A stretch of DNA of 64,000 bases from an uncultured Oscillospiraceae bacterium. GTDB lineage: Bacteria; Bacillota; Clostridia; Oscillospirales; Acutalibacteraceae. Shown piece by piece: positions 27,619 through 35,784 of this stretch (position 1 is its first letter; the number at the start of each line of letters is the position of its first letter). The stretch covers positions 248,001 to 312,000 of the forward strand of contig CATXDC010000001.1 in the NCBI GenBank assembly GCA_958366985.1, read 5' to 3'. Under the pieces are notes generated by a model. It ran no database searches. It was not told the origin of the DNA and saw only the letters and a list, made by a program, of their open reading frames with translations. A program made the translations under genes and the position numbers.

Positions 27619-28584
27619 ATGATAATGCGTGTTTTTAAAAAATTTTTAAAAATGACTGCTTTTTTATTGATACTTTGCATTCTGCTCAGCGGAATATCCT
27701 GGGTCGTTTCTCCTAAAGATAATCAAAGCATGCACAATTCATATGCGAACGGTTTCTTAGGCGAAAAAACAAACACCATTGATATTCTCATTATAGGTGA
27801 CAGCGAAAGCTATGCTTCTTTTTCCCCAATGCAGATATGGCGTGATTACGGATATACAACCTATGTCTGCGGTACCTCACGTCAATACATACAGGATTCC
27901 TATGACTTCCTTACAAGGTTCACACAGTCCCAGAAGCCTAAAGTTGTTATTTTGGAAGCTAATCTTCTCTACCGTTCAGAAGGCAGATTCAGTGATATTT
28001 TCAGATCCATGCAAAACGCTGCCAGCAAGTTCATGCCTGTTTTCGAATATCATAACAGGTGGAAGAAATTAGGTGTCGGAGATTTTAAAAAATCAAAGGG
28101 TTACACCTGGCGTGATGAGCTTAAAGGTTTCAGATTCAACAGTAAAGTCGTTCCTTATGAGGGCCCGGCTGAATATATGGTACATACTGACAAGGTTAAA
28201 AGAATTCCAGATATGTCCACCCATTACTTTAATAAAATTGCTGAACACTGTAAGCAAAATAATATACAGCTTGTGCTGATGAACACTGCCTCACCGGTTA
28301 ACTGGTCATATGAAAAGCACAACGGTGTCGAGAAACTCGCAAAGGAATACGGTATTAAATACCTTGATATGAACCTTTTAACAAAAGAACTTAAAATTGA
28401 CTGGAAAAAAGATACATACGACAAGGGCGATCACCTGAATTTTTACGGTGCTCAGAAAGTTACCGGATATCTTGGTGAATATCTGAAAAATAATTTTGAA
28501 ATAACTGATCACAGAGGCAAAGAAGAATATAAACACTGGAACGACGATTTAAAAGCATACGAAAAAAACTCCGCTAAAATTTAA
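27619..28584 (+). CDS. SGNH-type surface protein (DltD/AlgX-like)
   Basis: 321 residues. One N-terminal membrane anchor (FLKMTAFLLILCILLSGISW) is followed by an extracytoplasmic SGNH-like domain: the nucleophile Ser in LIIGDSES near residue 58, and a C-terminal Asp-x-x-His region DKGDHLNFYGA. DltD and AlgX-like proteins with this layout complete acyl transfer onto teichoic acid or polysaccharide outside the membrane. ATG 27613 is too close to AGGAGG, so ATG 27619, seven bases downstream of it, is preferred. It is the last gene of the cassette, ending before a bidirectional terminator. Confidence 0.82.
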   Translation: MIMRVFKKFLKMTAFLLILCILLSGISWVVSPKDNQSMHNSYANGFLGEKTNTIDILIIGDSESYASFSPMQIWRDYGYTTYVCGTSRQYIQDSYDFLTRFTQSQKPKVVILEANLLYRSEGRFSDIFRSMQNAASKFMPVFEYHNRWKKLGVGDFKKSKGYTWRDELKGFRFNSKVVPYEGPAEYMVHTDKVKRIPDMSTHYFNKIAEHCKQNNIQLVLMNTASPVNWSYEKHNGVEKLAKEYGIKYLDMNLLTKELKIDWKKDTYDKGDHLNFYGAQKVTGYLGEYLKNNFEITDHRGKEEYKHWNDDLKAYEKNSAKI

Positions 28585-28628
28585 CAGCTTCAATTTTGGC
28601 ATTCCTTTCTAACCGCAACATAAAGAAT

Positions 28629-28674
28629 AAAAACCACAGTTCAAACATAAGTTTGAATTGTGGTTTTTCTCTTT
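28629..28674. terminator. Bidirectional terminator between the Dlt-like cassette and the AbrB-like gene
   Basis: 18-bp stem (28629-28646 with 28651-28668; core ACCACA, CAAAC and complements) with one wobble and an ATAA loop. T-run on the right and A-run on the left serve both convergent genes. Confidence 0.9.
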
Positions 28675-28688
28675 TAACAAAATCTTAT

Positions 28689-28943
28689 TCAATTTTCTCC
28701 GGCAATATCTGAAATCTTTTCAAGCTTTGCTATACATGTTGAACATACCTTTTTGCCGTGATACTCTACGGTAGCATCTGCGCTTCCGCAAAAGATACAT
28801 GAAGGATTATATTTCTTTAATACAACACTGTCGCCGTCAATAAAAATCTCTACTTGCTTTAAATCCAACTGGTTTCTTATCTTCTTTGGAAGTACCAAAC
28901 GTCCTACTTCATCAATCGTACTTACTATTCCTGTAGCCTTCAT
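28689..28943 (-). CDS. AbrB-family transition regulator with C-terminal zinc ribbon
   Basis: 84 residues. The N-terminal SpoVT/AbrB swapped-hairpin DNA-binding domain (GIVSTIDEVGRLVLPKKIRNQL, IFIDGDSVVLKKY) is followed by two CxxC knuckles (CIFC and CSTC, 19 residues apart) able to hold zinc. The ATG at 28943 follows AGGAGTGAG; the longer frame to 28988 has no site. A near-consensus promoter precedes it. AbrB-like proteins control growth-phase or sporulation genes, and the divergent spmAB genes next to it fit that theme; targets are not shown. Confidence 0.9.
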   Translation of the reverse strand: MKATGIVSTIDEVGRLVLPKKIRNQLDLKQVEIFIDGDSVVLKKYNPSCIFCGSADATVEYHGKKVCSTCIAKLEKISDIAGEN

Positions 28944-28978
28944 AATCTCACTCCTATTCTTCTCCTTGCTTCTACTAA

Positions 28979-29007
28979 AATATACCAATTTATGGCAAAA
29001 ATGTCAA
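28979..29007 (-). promoter_or_regulatory. Sigma-A type promoter of the AbrB-like gene
   Basis: On the minus strand, TTGACA (29007-29002), a 17-base spacer and TATATT (28984-28979). Transcription would start about 30 bases before the ATG at 28943. Confidence 0.75.
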
Positions 29008-29073
29008 TATCTGAAACATAAACTGTCGTAAAAAGTCACAGTGATTTTTGTAGCAAAATGTAGAATTTAAAGG

Positions 29074-29098
29074 GTATAATTCCGCACCGGAATTATAC
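29074..29098. promoter_or_regulatory. Perfect inverted repeat before spmA
   Basis: GTATAATTCCG (29074-29084) and CGGAATTATAC (29088-29098) with a CAC centre, 17 bases before the spmA start. The left arm contains a -10-like TATAAT. No U tract follows, so an operator or 5' leader hairpin is more likely than a terminator. Confidence 0.4.
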
Positions 29099-29115
29099 TC
29101 AGTGAGGTAATCAAT

Positions 29116-29709
29116 ATGATGAATATAATTTGGCCTGCAATCATTATATTTTCCTTTTTTGCCGCTGCCGCTTTAGGAAATATGTCGGCGGTTTCTGCGG
29201 CTCTTATTGAGGCAGGCAACAGCGGAGTTGAACTTGCAATAAAGCTTTTAGGTATGCTTTGCCTTTGGAGCGGTTTAATGCGAATAGCAACCGAATCAGG
29301 TCTTACGGAAAAAATAGGAGCCTTGATGTATCCCGTACTTAAATTTATTTTTCCCAATCTTAAAAAGAACTCTGAAGTTGCAGGTGCAATTTCAATGAAC
29401 CTTACAGCCAACATACTTGGACTTGGAAACGCCGCTACTCCTTTAGGCATTAAAGCCATGAAACTGATGAATCAGGAAAACAAAAATTCTCTTGTTGCCA
29501 CAGACAATATGATTTTTTTCGTAGTAATGAATACTGCTGCCATGCATATTATTCCCACCACTGTGGCAATGCTGCGAAGCCAATACGGCAGCGCTAATCC
29601 CATGGAAATAATGCCTGCTGCATGGCTCAATTCCTGTGCAGCCCTTGCTGCCGGAATCACAGCGGCTAAGATTTTATCCGTATGTCTGCGTAAAAAGGAG
29701 AAAAGATAA
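29116..29709 (+). CDS. spmA: Spore maturation protein A
   Basis: 197 residues, four or five membrane segments, matching the SpmA family: AAALGNMSAVSAALIEAGN, LLGMLCLWSGLMRIATESGL, ISMNLTANILGLGNAATPLG, and NTAAMHIIPTTVAMLR. SpmA with SpmB is needed for spore core dehydration in Bacillus and Clostridium and is a nucleoside-transporter-like Gate protein. It is directly abutted by spmB (TAA then ATG). It shows the lineage is, or was, spore-forming. Confidence 0.92.
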   Translation: MMNIIWPAIIIFSFFAAAALGNMSAVSAALIEAGNSGVELAIKLLGMLCLWSGLMRIATESGLTEKIGALMYPVLKFIFPNLKKNSEVAGAISMNLTANILGLGNAATPLGIKAMKLMNQENKNSLVATDNMIFFVVMNTAAMHIIPTTVAMLRSQYGSANPMEIMPAAWLNSCAALAAGITAAKILSVCLRKKEKR

Positions 29710-30231
29710 ATGACCTTCACGGACTGGATTTTGCCCTTTACGGCGGTATTTATAATAGTTTATGGCTTAATTAAAGGCACTCCGGTTATGGACTGCTTTA
29801 TAGAAGGCGCTAAGGAAGGCTTCAGCACCTTTTTAAGTATACTCCCTGCCCTCATTGCCCTGGTGGCCGCTGTATCAGTACTAAAAGCCTCTGGCGGTCT
29901 TGACGTAATTCTCTGGTTTATGAAACCCATAGCTTCAGTTACAGGCATCCCCTCAGATGTGCTCCCCCTTGTACTTTTAAGCCCTGTTTCGGGAAGCGGT
30001 TCCCTAACAATGTATGAAGCTCTTCTTAAAACAGCCGGTCCTGATTCTTTTTCAGGACGGGTTGCCTCGGTTATTATGGGCTCAACTGAAACTACCTTTT
30101 ATGCAGTTACAGTTTATTACGGCGCCGTTGGAGTTAAAAAAACACGCTTTACCCTTGCAGCCGCTTTAATAGCTGACTGCGTATCTTTTTTGCTTGCCCC
30201 AATTTCCGTAGCGCTTCTTATGGGAAAATAA
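29710..30231 (+). CDS. spmB: Spore maturation protein B
   Basis: 173 residues, membrane protein with the SpmB pattern: GAKEGFSTFLSILPALIAL, LLSPVSGSGSLTMYEALLK, VIMGSTETTFYAVTVYYGAVG. It acts with SpmA in the spore. Start ATG 29710 immediately follows the spmA stop, with AAAAAGGAG inside the end of spmA. Confidence 0.93.
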   Translation: MTFTDWILPFTAVFIIVYGLIKGTPVMDCFIEGAKEGFSTFLSILPALIALVAAVSVLKASGGLDVILWFMKPIASVTGIPSDVLPLVLLSPVSGSGSLTMYEALLKTAGPDSFSGRVASVIMGSTETTFYAVTVYYGAVGVKKTRFTLAAALIADCVSFLLAPISVALLMGK

Positions 30232-30265
30232 AAATGCAAATTAAAATATACATATCTATATTAGG

Positions 30266-30294
30266 TTGACAATATTCTTTTTTAAATATATTCT
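30266..30294 (+). promoter_or_regulatory. Consensus promoter of the zinc-ribbon gene
   Basis: TTGACA (30266-30271), 17-base spacer, TATTCT (30289-30294), about 50 bases before ATG 30346. Confidence 0.7.
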
Positions 30295-30345
30295 ATAAAT
30301 AATAAAACAAGTTTTCTTAATTTGAATTTAAAGGATCGTCTTATT

Positions 30346-30537
30346 ATGATTAAGCTATGTCCTAACTGTAAAAGCCCTGTTCCTGAAGAGGCAAGCTTTT
30401 GCCTCAATTGCTTTGCGGGAAACATCAGAGGTGTTTCGGAAACACATAAAAACGAACTTAACGCTTTTTTAAATCAGAATGGATTCTCTTCTAAAGATAA
30501 AAAATCGAAACATATTAAATCCAAAAAATACAGATAA
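30346..30537 (+). CDS. Small zinc-ribbon protein
   Basis: 63 residues: an N-terminal CPNC and CLNC pair (a zinc ribbon) and a very basic lysine-rich tail (KDKKSKHIKSKKYR) that may bind nucleic acid or membrane. The frame opens at 30322 with TTG, but AAAGGA before ATG 30346 suggests MIKLCPNC as the start. It has its own promoter and terminator. Function unknown. Confidence 0.75.
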   Translation: MIKLCPNCKSPVPEEASFCLNCFAGNIRGVSETHKNELNAFLNQNGFSSKDKKSKHIKSKKYR

Positions 30538-30580
30538 AAAATCTGCCCGGCAATTAATTGACCGAAGCAGATTTTTGTTT
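30536..30580. terminator. Bidirectional terminator between zinc-ribbon and GNAT genes
   Basis: AAAAATCTGC (30536-30545) with GCAGATTTTT (30567-30576), strengthened by an inner CGG/CCG pair. It serves the plus-strand zinc-ribbon gene and the minus-strand operon ending at 30588. Confidence 0.8.
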
Positions 30581-30587
30581 TTATATT

Positions 30588-31121
30588 TCAGTTTATCTTA
30601 GTCAGCGTCAGTTTAGTAAAAAATCTTCCCATGACTTTATTGTTTACAGTCAGATAATCTTTTACACTGACTTTTCCCGGATACGAAAGGAGATTAAAGG
30701 AGCTGCCTAAAATATTTACCCTGACCATTGTATCAACCATGGAATTTTTAAGATAAAATTTTATGCGCTTTGCTCTCTCCTTGGCGTTTGAAGCCTTTGG
30801 ATTTTCAGTTTCAGCTACAAGCATTACCTTTTTACCGTTATATCTGGCAAAGAGCGTTTTCAAGGCTTCACTGCCTATTCCTGCCCCTCGGAAATTCTCA
30901 GATACTGCAAAATAATCCACCAAAACAAGGTCAGAGTAAATAAGCGTCACTGCAAAGCCGGCAAAAACACCGTCAAGCAAAAAAACAAGAATTTCTGATT
31001 CTCCCGTTTGCATTTTATCCCAAATCATGAAAAAAGGTTTTCTTTCAATTAACGGAAATGCTTTTCGGTAAAGTTTTTTTACATCTTTTAAATCAGAATA
31101 ATTTGCCGTTCTTATCTGCAC
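30588..31121 (-). CDS. GNAT family N-acetyltransferase
   Basis: 177 residues. The GNAT fold is clear: LVDYFAVSENFRGAGIGSEAL holds the acetyl-CoA loop (RGAGIG), followed by VMLVAETE and a C-terminal region with NSMVDTMVRVNILGSSF. It is similar to the YjaB/'acetyltransferase of unknown acceptor' type. The start is a GTG at 31121, nine bases after AAAGGAG. It is the last gene of the galactosidase operon. Acceptor unknown. Confidence 0.85.
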   Translation of the reverse strand: MQIRTANYSDLKDVKKLYRKAFPLIERKPFFMIWDKMQTGESEILVFLLDGVFAGFAVTLIYSDLVLVDYFAVSENFRGAGIGSEALKTLFARYNGKKVMLVAETENPKASNAKERAKRIKFYLKNSMVDTMVRVNILGSSFNLLSYPGKVSVKDYLTVNNKVMGRFFTKLTLTKIN

Positions 31122-31142
31122 TTATATTTTCTCCTTTACATA

Positions 31143-33221
31143 TTAATCGCTGATTTTATTTACAGTCCAAATTTCATTTTTATAATCCCCATAAAAATAT
31201 CTTTCGATTCCTGCATTCATTAAATATGAACCGCTTTTTTGGAATTTTTTCTCCCCGATTTGAACCAGATATCGGCTATCTGCATCAAGTCCTTTCAGTT
31301 TCACTTTGAAATAACGGTGCATACATTTAGTATGAACAACAGCTGCAAACACAATCGCCTTACTTTTCTTTTCATTTACAAACCCCACTGCATTAAGCAT
31401 ATGGTCTTTTAAATTCATAAGGGCATATCGGTCACCGAACTGTATTACATCACGGTATTCCTTATAAAGGGTAACATATTCTCTCATAAGAGCAAGTGTT
31501 TCTTTATTGCAGCTAAACAGATTCATTCCTATGCCTAAAGCACCCTGCATTGCAATATTGAATTTAAAGGATACAGGAGCCGCTGAAACATCCGTCACCC
31601 ATGCTCTCATGGCTTTTGTGGGATTTACAAGAGCGTATCCGTTTTGTATTTCGATTCTATCAACGGGATCTGTATTGTCACTTGTCCAAACCTCATCAAA
31701 ATGACGGAAGGCTCCATAGTCGCATCTGCCTCCTCCTGAAGCACAGGATTCAAACTGGGTTTCAGGATATTTTTTCTTGAGTCTATCCACAATATCATAG
31801 ACTGCCATTGTATGCAAGAACCACAGTTCTTTACCATTTTCAAGGTTCTCAGCACCCGGTTCGGAAAAAGGACGGTTCATATCCCATTTTATGTATTTGA
31901 TATTGTTTTCTAGGAGAAGCCGATCTATGAAATCAAACACAAATTCCTTGACCTGCGGTTTTGTCAGATTCAAAACAAGCTGATTTCTCATAAGACTGGG
32001 TGTTCTGGTTTTGAAATGGTAAATCCAGTCAGGATGTTCACGGTACAGATTGCTGTCTGGATTTACCATTTCCGGCTCAATCCAAAGTCCAAAATCCATT
32101 CCAAGCTCGTTGACATGAGTTATCAGCTCAGAAATACCATTGGGGAACTTCTCTTTGTTTACATACCAGTCTCCGAGTCCCGCAAAATCGTCTTTTCTTT
32201 CTCCGAACCAGCCGTCATCGGTAACGAAAAGTTCAACACCAGCTTCAGCGGCTTTTTCGGCAAGTTTTTTCTGACTTTCAGCGGTCACATCAAAGCCCGT
32301 CGCCTCCCAGGAATTATATAAAACCGGAAGCGGCTTTTCACGAAACTGCTCAGGGAAAATATGCTTTAATGCAAAACGGTTCATTATACGGGAAACTTCA
32401 TTTACAGATTCGGTACATCCGAAATACACCCACGGAGCAGAAAATTCTTCCCCGCTTTTAAGAGAAACGCTGAAGTCAAAATCGTTTACCCCTAACATTG
32501 CACGTGTAACTCCAAATCCGTCACGGTTAACTGAAATTTTAAAATTTCCGCTGTATTCGAGAACTCCGTACAGCACTTTTTCGCCGTTTTCAGAGCATGG
32601 ATCGGCTATAAAAAACGGTGCATTGCCATGAGCAGAGGTTCCCTTTCTGCTTTCAAAGAAAATACTTCCGCCTGAAAGCCGCTGTTTAACAATCTGATTT
32701 TCTCCGCACCAGGTTCCGTTGGAATTTATAATTTCATACTCGCATTTTTCAGGAAAACTAAGTTCAGCGGACATTATTTTTTCACATAAAATACTATTCT
32801 CACCGGTATTGCGGATTACAGCTTTCCTTCCTATGACATTGCAATCTGCATAAACGGTATATAAAAGCTCCGCTTCAAGCTGATAATGAACATCACAGAG
32901 AAGAATTTTCAAGGTGTTATCCGATATAGAATAATCTTTAAAAGTAAAAACTGTATCACGTACTCCGTCACTGAATTGACATTTAAAAGCACAGTCACGG
33001 AAAAGTTTTCCTCCGAAAGGCGAATATTCCTGACAAATCACATCCAAATAAGAATGATTGGAATTGATATCATCAAAAACTTCAATTTCAAAATCTTTTG
33101 CCTGAACTTTTTCGCCCCAGTGAAGATGCCGCAGCAATCCGTCGCTGCCTACTCCTAAAACATACTGAAAACTTTCAGTTTCCAGTACAAAAATATTTTC
33201 TCCAACTCTAAAAACCGCCAT
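31143..33221 (-). CDS. Alpha-galactosidase, GH36 family
   Basis: 692 residues, cytoplasmic (no signal peptide). GH36 architecture: a beta-sandwich N-domain, a TIM barrel with the nucleophile in IKWDMNRPFSEPG, the ESCASGGGRCD block and the acid/base Asp in VWTSDNTDPVDR, then a short C-terminal sheet. It releases alpha-1,6-galactose from raffinose-family or galactomannan oligosaccharides. It is slightly shorter than the usual 720-750. Start ATG 33221 follows GAGG. It is cotranscribed with a lipoprotein and a GPH-type transporter, which fits uptake and hydrolysis of galactosides. Confidence 0.93.
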   Translation of the reverse strand: MAVFRVGENIFVLETESFQYVLGVGSDGLLRHLHWGEKVQAKDFEIEVFDDINSNHSYLDVICQEYSPFGGKLFRDCAFKCQFSDGVRDTVFTFKDYSISDNTLKILLCDVHYQLEAELLYTVYADCNVIGRKAVIRNTGENSILCEKIMSAELSFPEKCEYEIINSNGTWCGENQIVKQRLSGGSIFFESRKGTSAHGNAPFFIADPCSENGEKVLYGVLEYSGNFKISVNRDGFGVTRAMLGVNDFDFSVSLKSGEEFSAPWVYFGCTESVNEVSRIMNRFALKHIFPEQFREKPLPVLYNSWEATGFDVTAESQKKLAEKAAEAGVELFVTDDGWFGERKDDFAGLGDWYVNKEKFPNGISELITHVNELGMDFGLWIEPEMVNPDSNLYREHPDWIYHFKTRTPSLMRNQLVLNLTKPQVKEFVFDFIDRLLLENNIKYIKWDMNRPFSEPGAENLENGKELWFLHTMAVYDIVDRLKKKYPETQFESCASGGGRCDYGAFRHFDEVWTSDNTDPVDRIEIQNGYALVNPTKAMRAWVTDVSAAPVSFKFNIAMQGALGIGMNLFSCNKETLALMREYVTLYKEYRDVIQFGDRYALMNLKDHMLNAVGFVNEKKSKAIVFAAVVHTKCMHRYFKVKLKGLDADSRYLVQIGEKKFQKSGSYLMNAGIERYFYGDYKNEIWTVNKISD

Positions 33222-33243
33222 AAAGCAACCTCATCTTATAATT

Positions 33244-34077
33244 TTATTTCCAAATTATTTGGAGATCTTTTATCTCTCTTCCGTTATCAGTAGGATACCA
33301 CTTTTTTCCTAATTCAATTTCATCCTCACTCTTTAAGACCTCTACCTTTTTAAGCTTAGGACAATTGAAAAAGGCATACTCTCCTATACTTTCAACACTC
33401 GCAGGTATTGTAACAGATGTTACCTCCGAGCAATAGGCAAAAGCATCTTTTCCGATTGTAACCAATTCATCAGGCAAATTGATTTCCTTTAAAGCACTGC
33501 ACCTGTGAAAAGCTTTTTCTTCGATAGTTTTTACACTGTCGGGAATTTCAATTTTATCAATATAGTAGCACTTATAAAAAGCTTTAGTTTTTATAGTTTC
33601 AACTCCGTCGGGAATGACATACTGGGTCATTTCCTTTGCCTGACCGAGATTATTGAATTCTATTCCCTTTGCCGGTGGATAATAAATGAGTGTTTTCATA
33701 TCCTTTGAAAACAGTACTCCGTCAACGGCTGTAAAATACTGGTTCTCGCTGTCCACTTCAAATGCTTTGAGCTTTTGCTCGTTTGTCATGGACCATCCGC
33801 CGATTTTCTGCACATTTTTGCCTATTACAATTTTCTCTACCGATTCAGCATTAAAAAGCCCAAAATCAGCAATTTCAGTAACCGGTACACCCTGGAATTC
33901 ATCGGGAATTATAATTTCTGTCCTTGTTGTTGTGTCAGTATAACCTACTATTGTAGCTGTACCATTTTCTATTTTATATTCTATGCCATCAGCTGTTTTT
34001 GAAGAAGTACAGCCGGACAAACAGACAACTATAAGTAAAACCGACAGGGCAAGCAATGTTAATTTAATCTTTTTCAT
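33244..34077 (-). CDS. BspA-type leucine-rich repeat lipoprotein
   Basis: 277 residues. A lipoprotein signal peptide ends in LSGC (Cys 23), so the mature protein is membrane anchored outside the cell. From about residue 120 there are BspA-like LRR units of about 23 residues (PDGVETIKTKAFYKC, PDSVKTIEEKAFHRC, PDELVTIGKDAFAYC, PASVESIGEYAFFNC). BspA-like proteins bind surfaces or glycans in other bacteria. Its placement between a galactosidase and a sugar permease suggests a glycan-binding or surface role. It is two bases from the permease gene. Confidence 0.88.
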   Translation of the reverse strand: MKKIKLTLLALSVLLIVVCLSGCTSSKTADGIEYKIENGTATIVGYTDTTTRTEIIIPDEFQGVPVTEIADFGLFNAESVEKIVIGKNVQKIGGWSMTNEQKLKAFEVDSENQYFTAVDGVLFSKDMKTLIYYPPAKGIEFNNLGQAKEMTQYVIPDGVETIKTKAFYKCYYIDKIEIPDSVKTIEEKAFHRCSALKEINLPDELVTIGKDAFAYCSEVTSVTIPASVESIGEYAFFNCPKLKKVEVLKSEDEIELGKKWYPTDNGREIKDLQIIWK

Positions 34078-34078
34078 G

Positions 34079-35740
34079 TTAATTTGCTCCCTCCTGCATC
34101 AGTGCCGGTTCTTCTCCAGCTTCACGAAGTCGTATCTCTTCAACACATTTATCATGCTGTTCTTTTGTAAAATTATAGAACAAATATGGAATTGTTGAAA
34201 TAACAAGTCCTCCGATAGTCAGGAAAACATAAACATACATAACATTACTGAAAATAGAAGTATCAAAGAGTACGTCCCAGTCGGATGTATATCCGAATTT
34301 TCCTAAAAGCCATGGTGACACAAGTCCTAAAACTGTGGCAACAGGAGTTGTAAACCATGCAAATATCGACTGCATATTATCCGCTCTCTCTCCTGTTTTC
34401 CACTGATGATAATCGAGTACATCCGCTCCCATATTAGCTGTAATACCGTTACAAGCCGCCGAAATTGCCGAACGTATAAAGATTATCACCATGAGCATAA
34501 TTACGCTTTGAAGCTTTAAGGCAACAGGATAAAGAGCTATCATCACAACCCATACGCTTCGCATTATAAGAATACAGGTACGCTTTTCAAATCTTTTAAT
34601 AAGCCACGGGGTAAGAATATTGCCGACAGCACTGGTAATATTGATAATGGAAATTATTCCTACAATCCACTCCATACGGAGCTGGTAGATAAATATGTAA
34701 TTTATAACTCCGTCGGCAAGACCATTCCAAAGAGCAAAGGTAGTTGCAAGATTGATAATCCAAAAATATTTGTTTTCAAAAAGTGATTTTGCACTCTTTT
34801 TAAAGTCAATTTTTGGAGTTTCAATCTGATTAACGGCTACTCTTTCCTTAACCTTCACGAAAGTTAAACCAATAAGAAGGCTGATAACAGAAAGAATTGG
34901 AATAAAAACTCTGTATGATTCTACTGCCAGATAACCACCCGTTGAAACTATAAGAATCGGAAAGATTATTCTGAAAATCGAGCGCAGATTTCCGGTAAAA
35001 ATTCCGCCGATAGAATAATATTTCTGCCTTTCCACCATATTGGGAGTAATAAGAGCAACAATGGCAGTAGGATTATCGCAGTAAATTGAAGTGAATCTTC
35101 CTCTTAATGTAAAAAGAAAATGAAGAAGCACAAGCTTTACAGTATAATCAAGAGTTGTCGGAACAAATGTAATGGCAATTGTAATAAGAGTTACCGGGAT
35201 TCCGTAGATCATCATAAATGGCTTATATCTGCCGTACTTTTTACAAAGTTTGCCCCTTAAATACCAGTTTACAAGTCCACCTGCTCCCATTACAGTAAGC
35301 GTATTACCGATAATTCCGGGAAGACCTTTGATTATTGAATCGAAAGGAGCCGACGGAACAAAATAAAACGCAATACCTATAACTGTACATATTATGTAAG
35401 CCGCAGCAGCTTTTTTTGCCTTGCTGCTTGTCAGATGACCTAAATTTTCAAATATAGTCATATTGATAGATTCAATATATAGCGTTGCATATTTTACCAC
35501 AAGAGCTATAAAGGTAATGATAGTAAAATCCATAAGCTTTATTTCCATAATGGAACCGCAGAAATATCCCGCAGTAAAAGCTACCATTTCGCTGCACACA
35601 AAAGTGAATCCGCATATACCTAAAGTACCCACACAATAGGACATGAATTCCTTAAGATTTGTCTTTTCTCCCGGAGCCGGCGTTGACCACCGCAGCTTCA
35701 GAAAGTCAATCCCCTGTTTTATCTTTTTTGACGCCTGCAA
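34079..35740 (-). CDS. GPH-type (MFS) sugar:cation symporter
   Basis: 553 residues with 12 probable membrane segments. The layout (internal DYHQWKTGERADNMQSIFAWF, long hydrophilic N-terminus, C-terminal charged tail) resembles glycoside-pentoside-hexuronide transporters (MelB/XynP-like). The start appears to be TTG 35740, ten bases after GGAG; an upstream ATGATG is in another frame. It likely imports the galactoside or arabinoside used by neighbouring hydrolases. Exact substrate not shown. Confidence 0.85.
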   Translation of the reverse strand: MQASKKIKQGIDFLKLRWSTPAPGEKTNLKEFMSYCVGTLGICGFTFVCSEMVAFTAGYFCGSIMEIKLMDFTIITFIALVVKYATLYIESINMTIFENLGHLTSSKAKKAAAAYIICTVIGIAFYFVPSAPFDSIIKGLPGIIGNTLTVMGAGGLVNWYLRGKLCKKYGRYKPFMMIYGIPVTLITIAITFVPTTLDYTVKLVLLHFLFTLRGRFTSIYCDNPTAIVALITPNMVERQKYYSIGGIFTGNLRSIFRIIFPILIVSTGGYLAVESYRVFIPILSVISLLIGLTFVKVKERVAVNQIETPKIDFKKSAKSLFENKYFWIINLATTFALWNGLADGVINYIFIYQLRMEWIVGIISIINITSAVGNILTPWLIKRFEKRTCILIMRSVWVVMIALYPVALKLQSVIMLMVIIFIRSAISAACNGITANMGADVLDYHQWKTGERADNMQSIFAWFTTPVATVLGLVSPWLLGKFGYTSDWDVLFDTSIFSNVMYVYVFLTIGGLVISTIPYLFYNFTKEQHDKCVEEIRLREAGEEPALMQEGAN

Positions 35741-35784
35741 ATTTCATCATCTCCAAATTCTTTTATTTATTTTTTCTGACTTAA

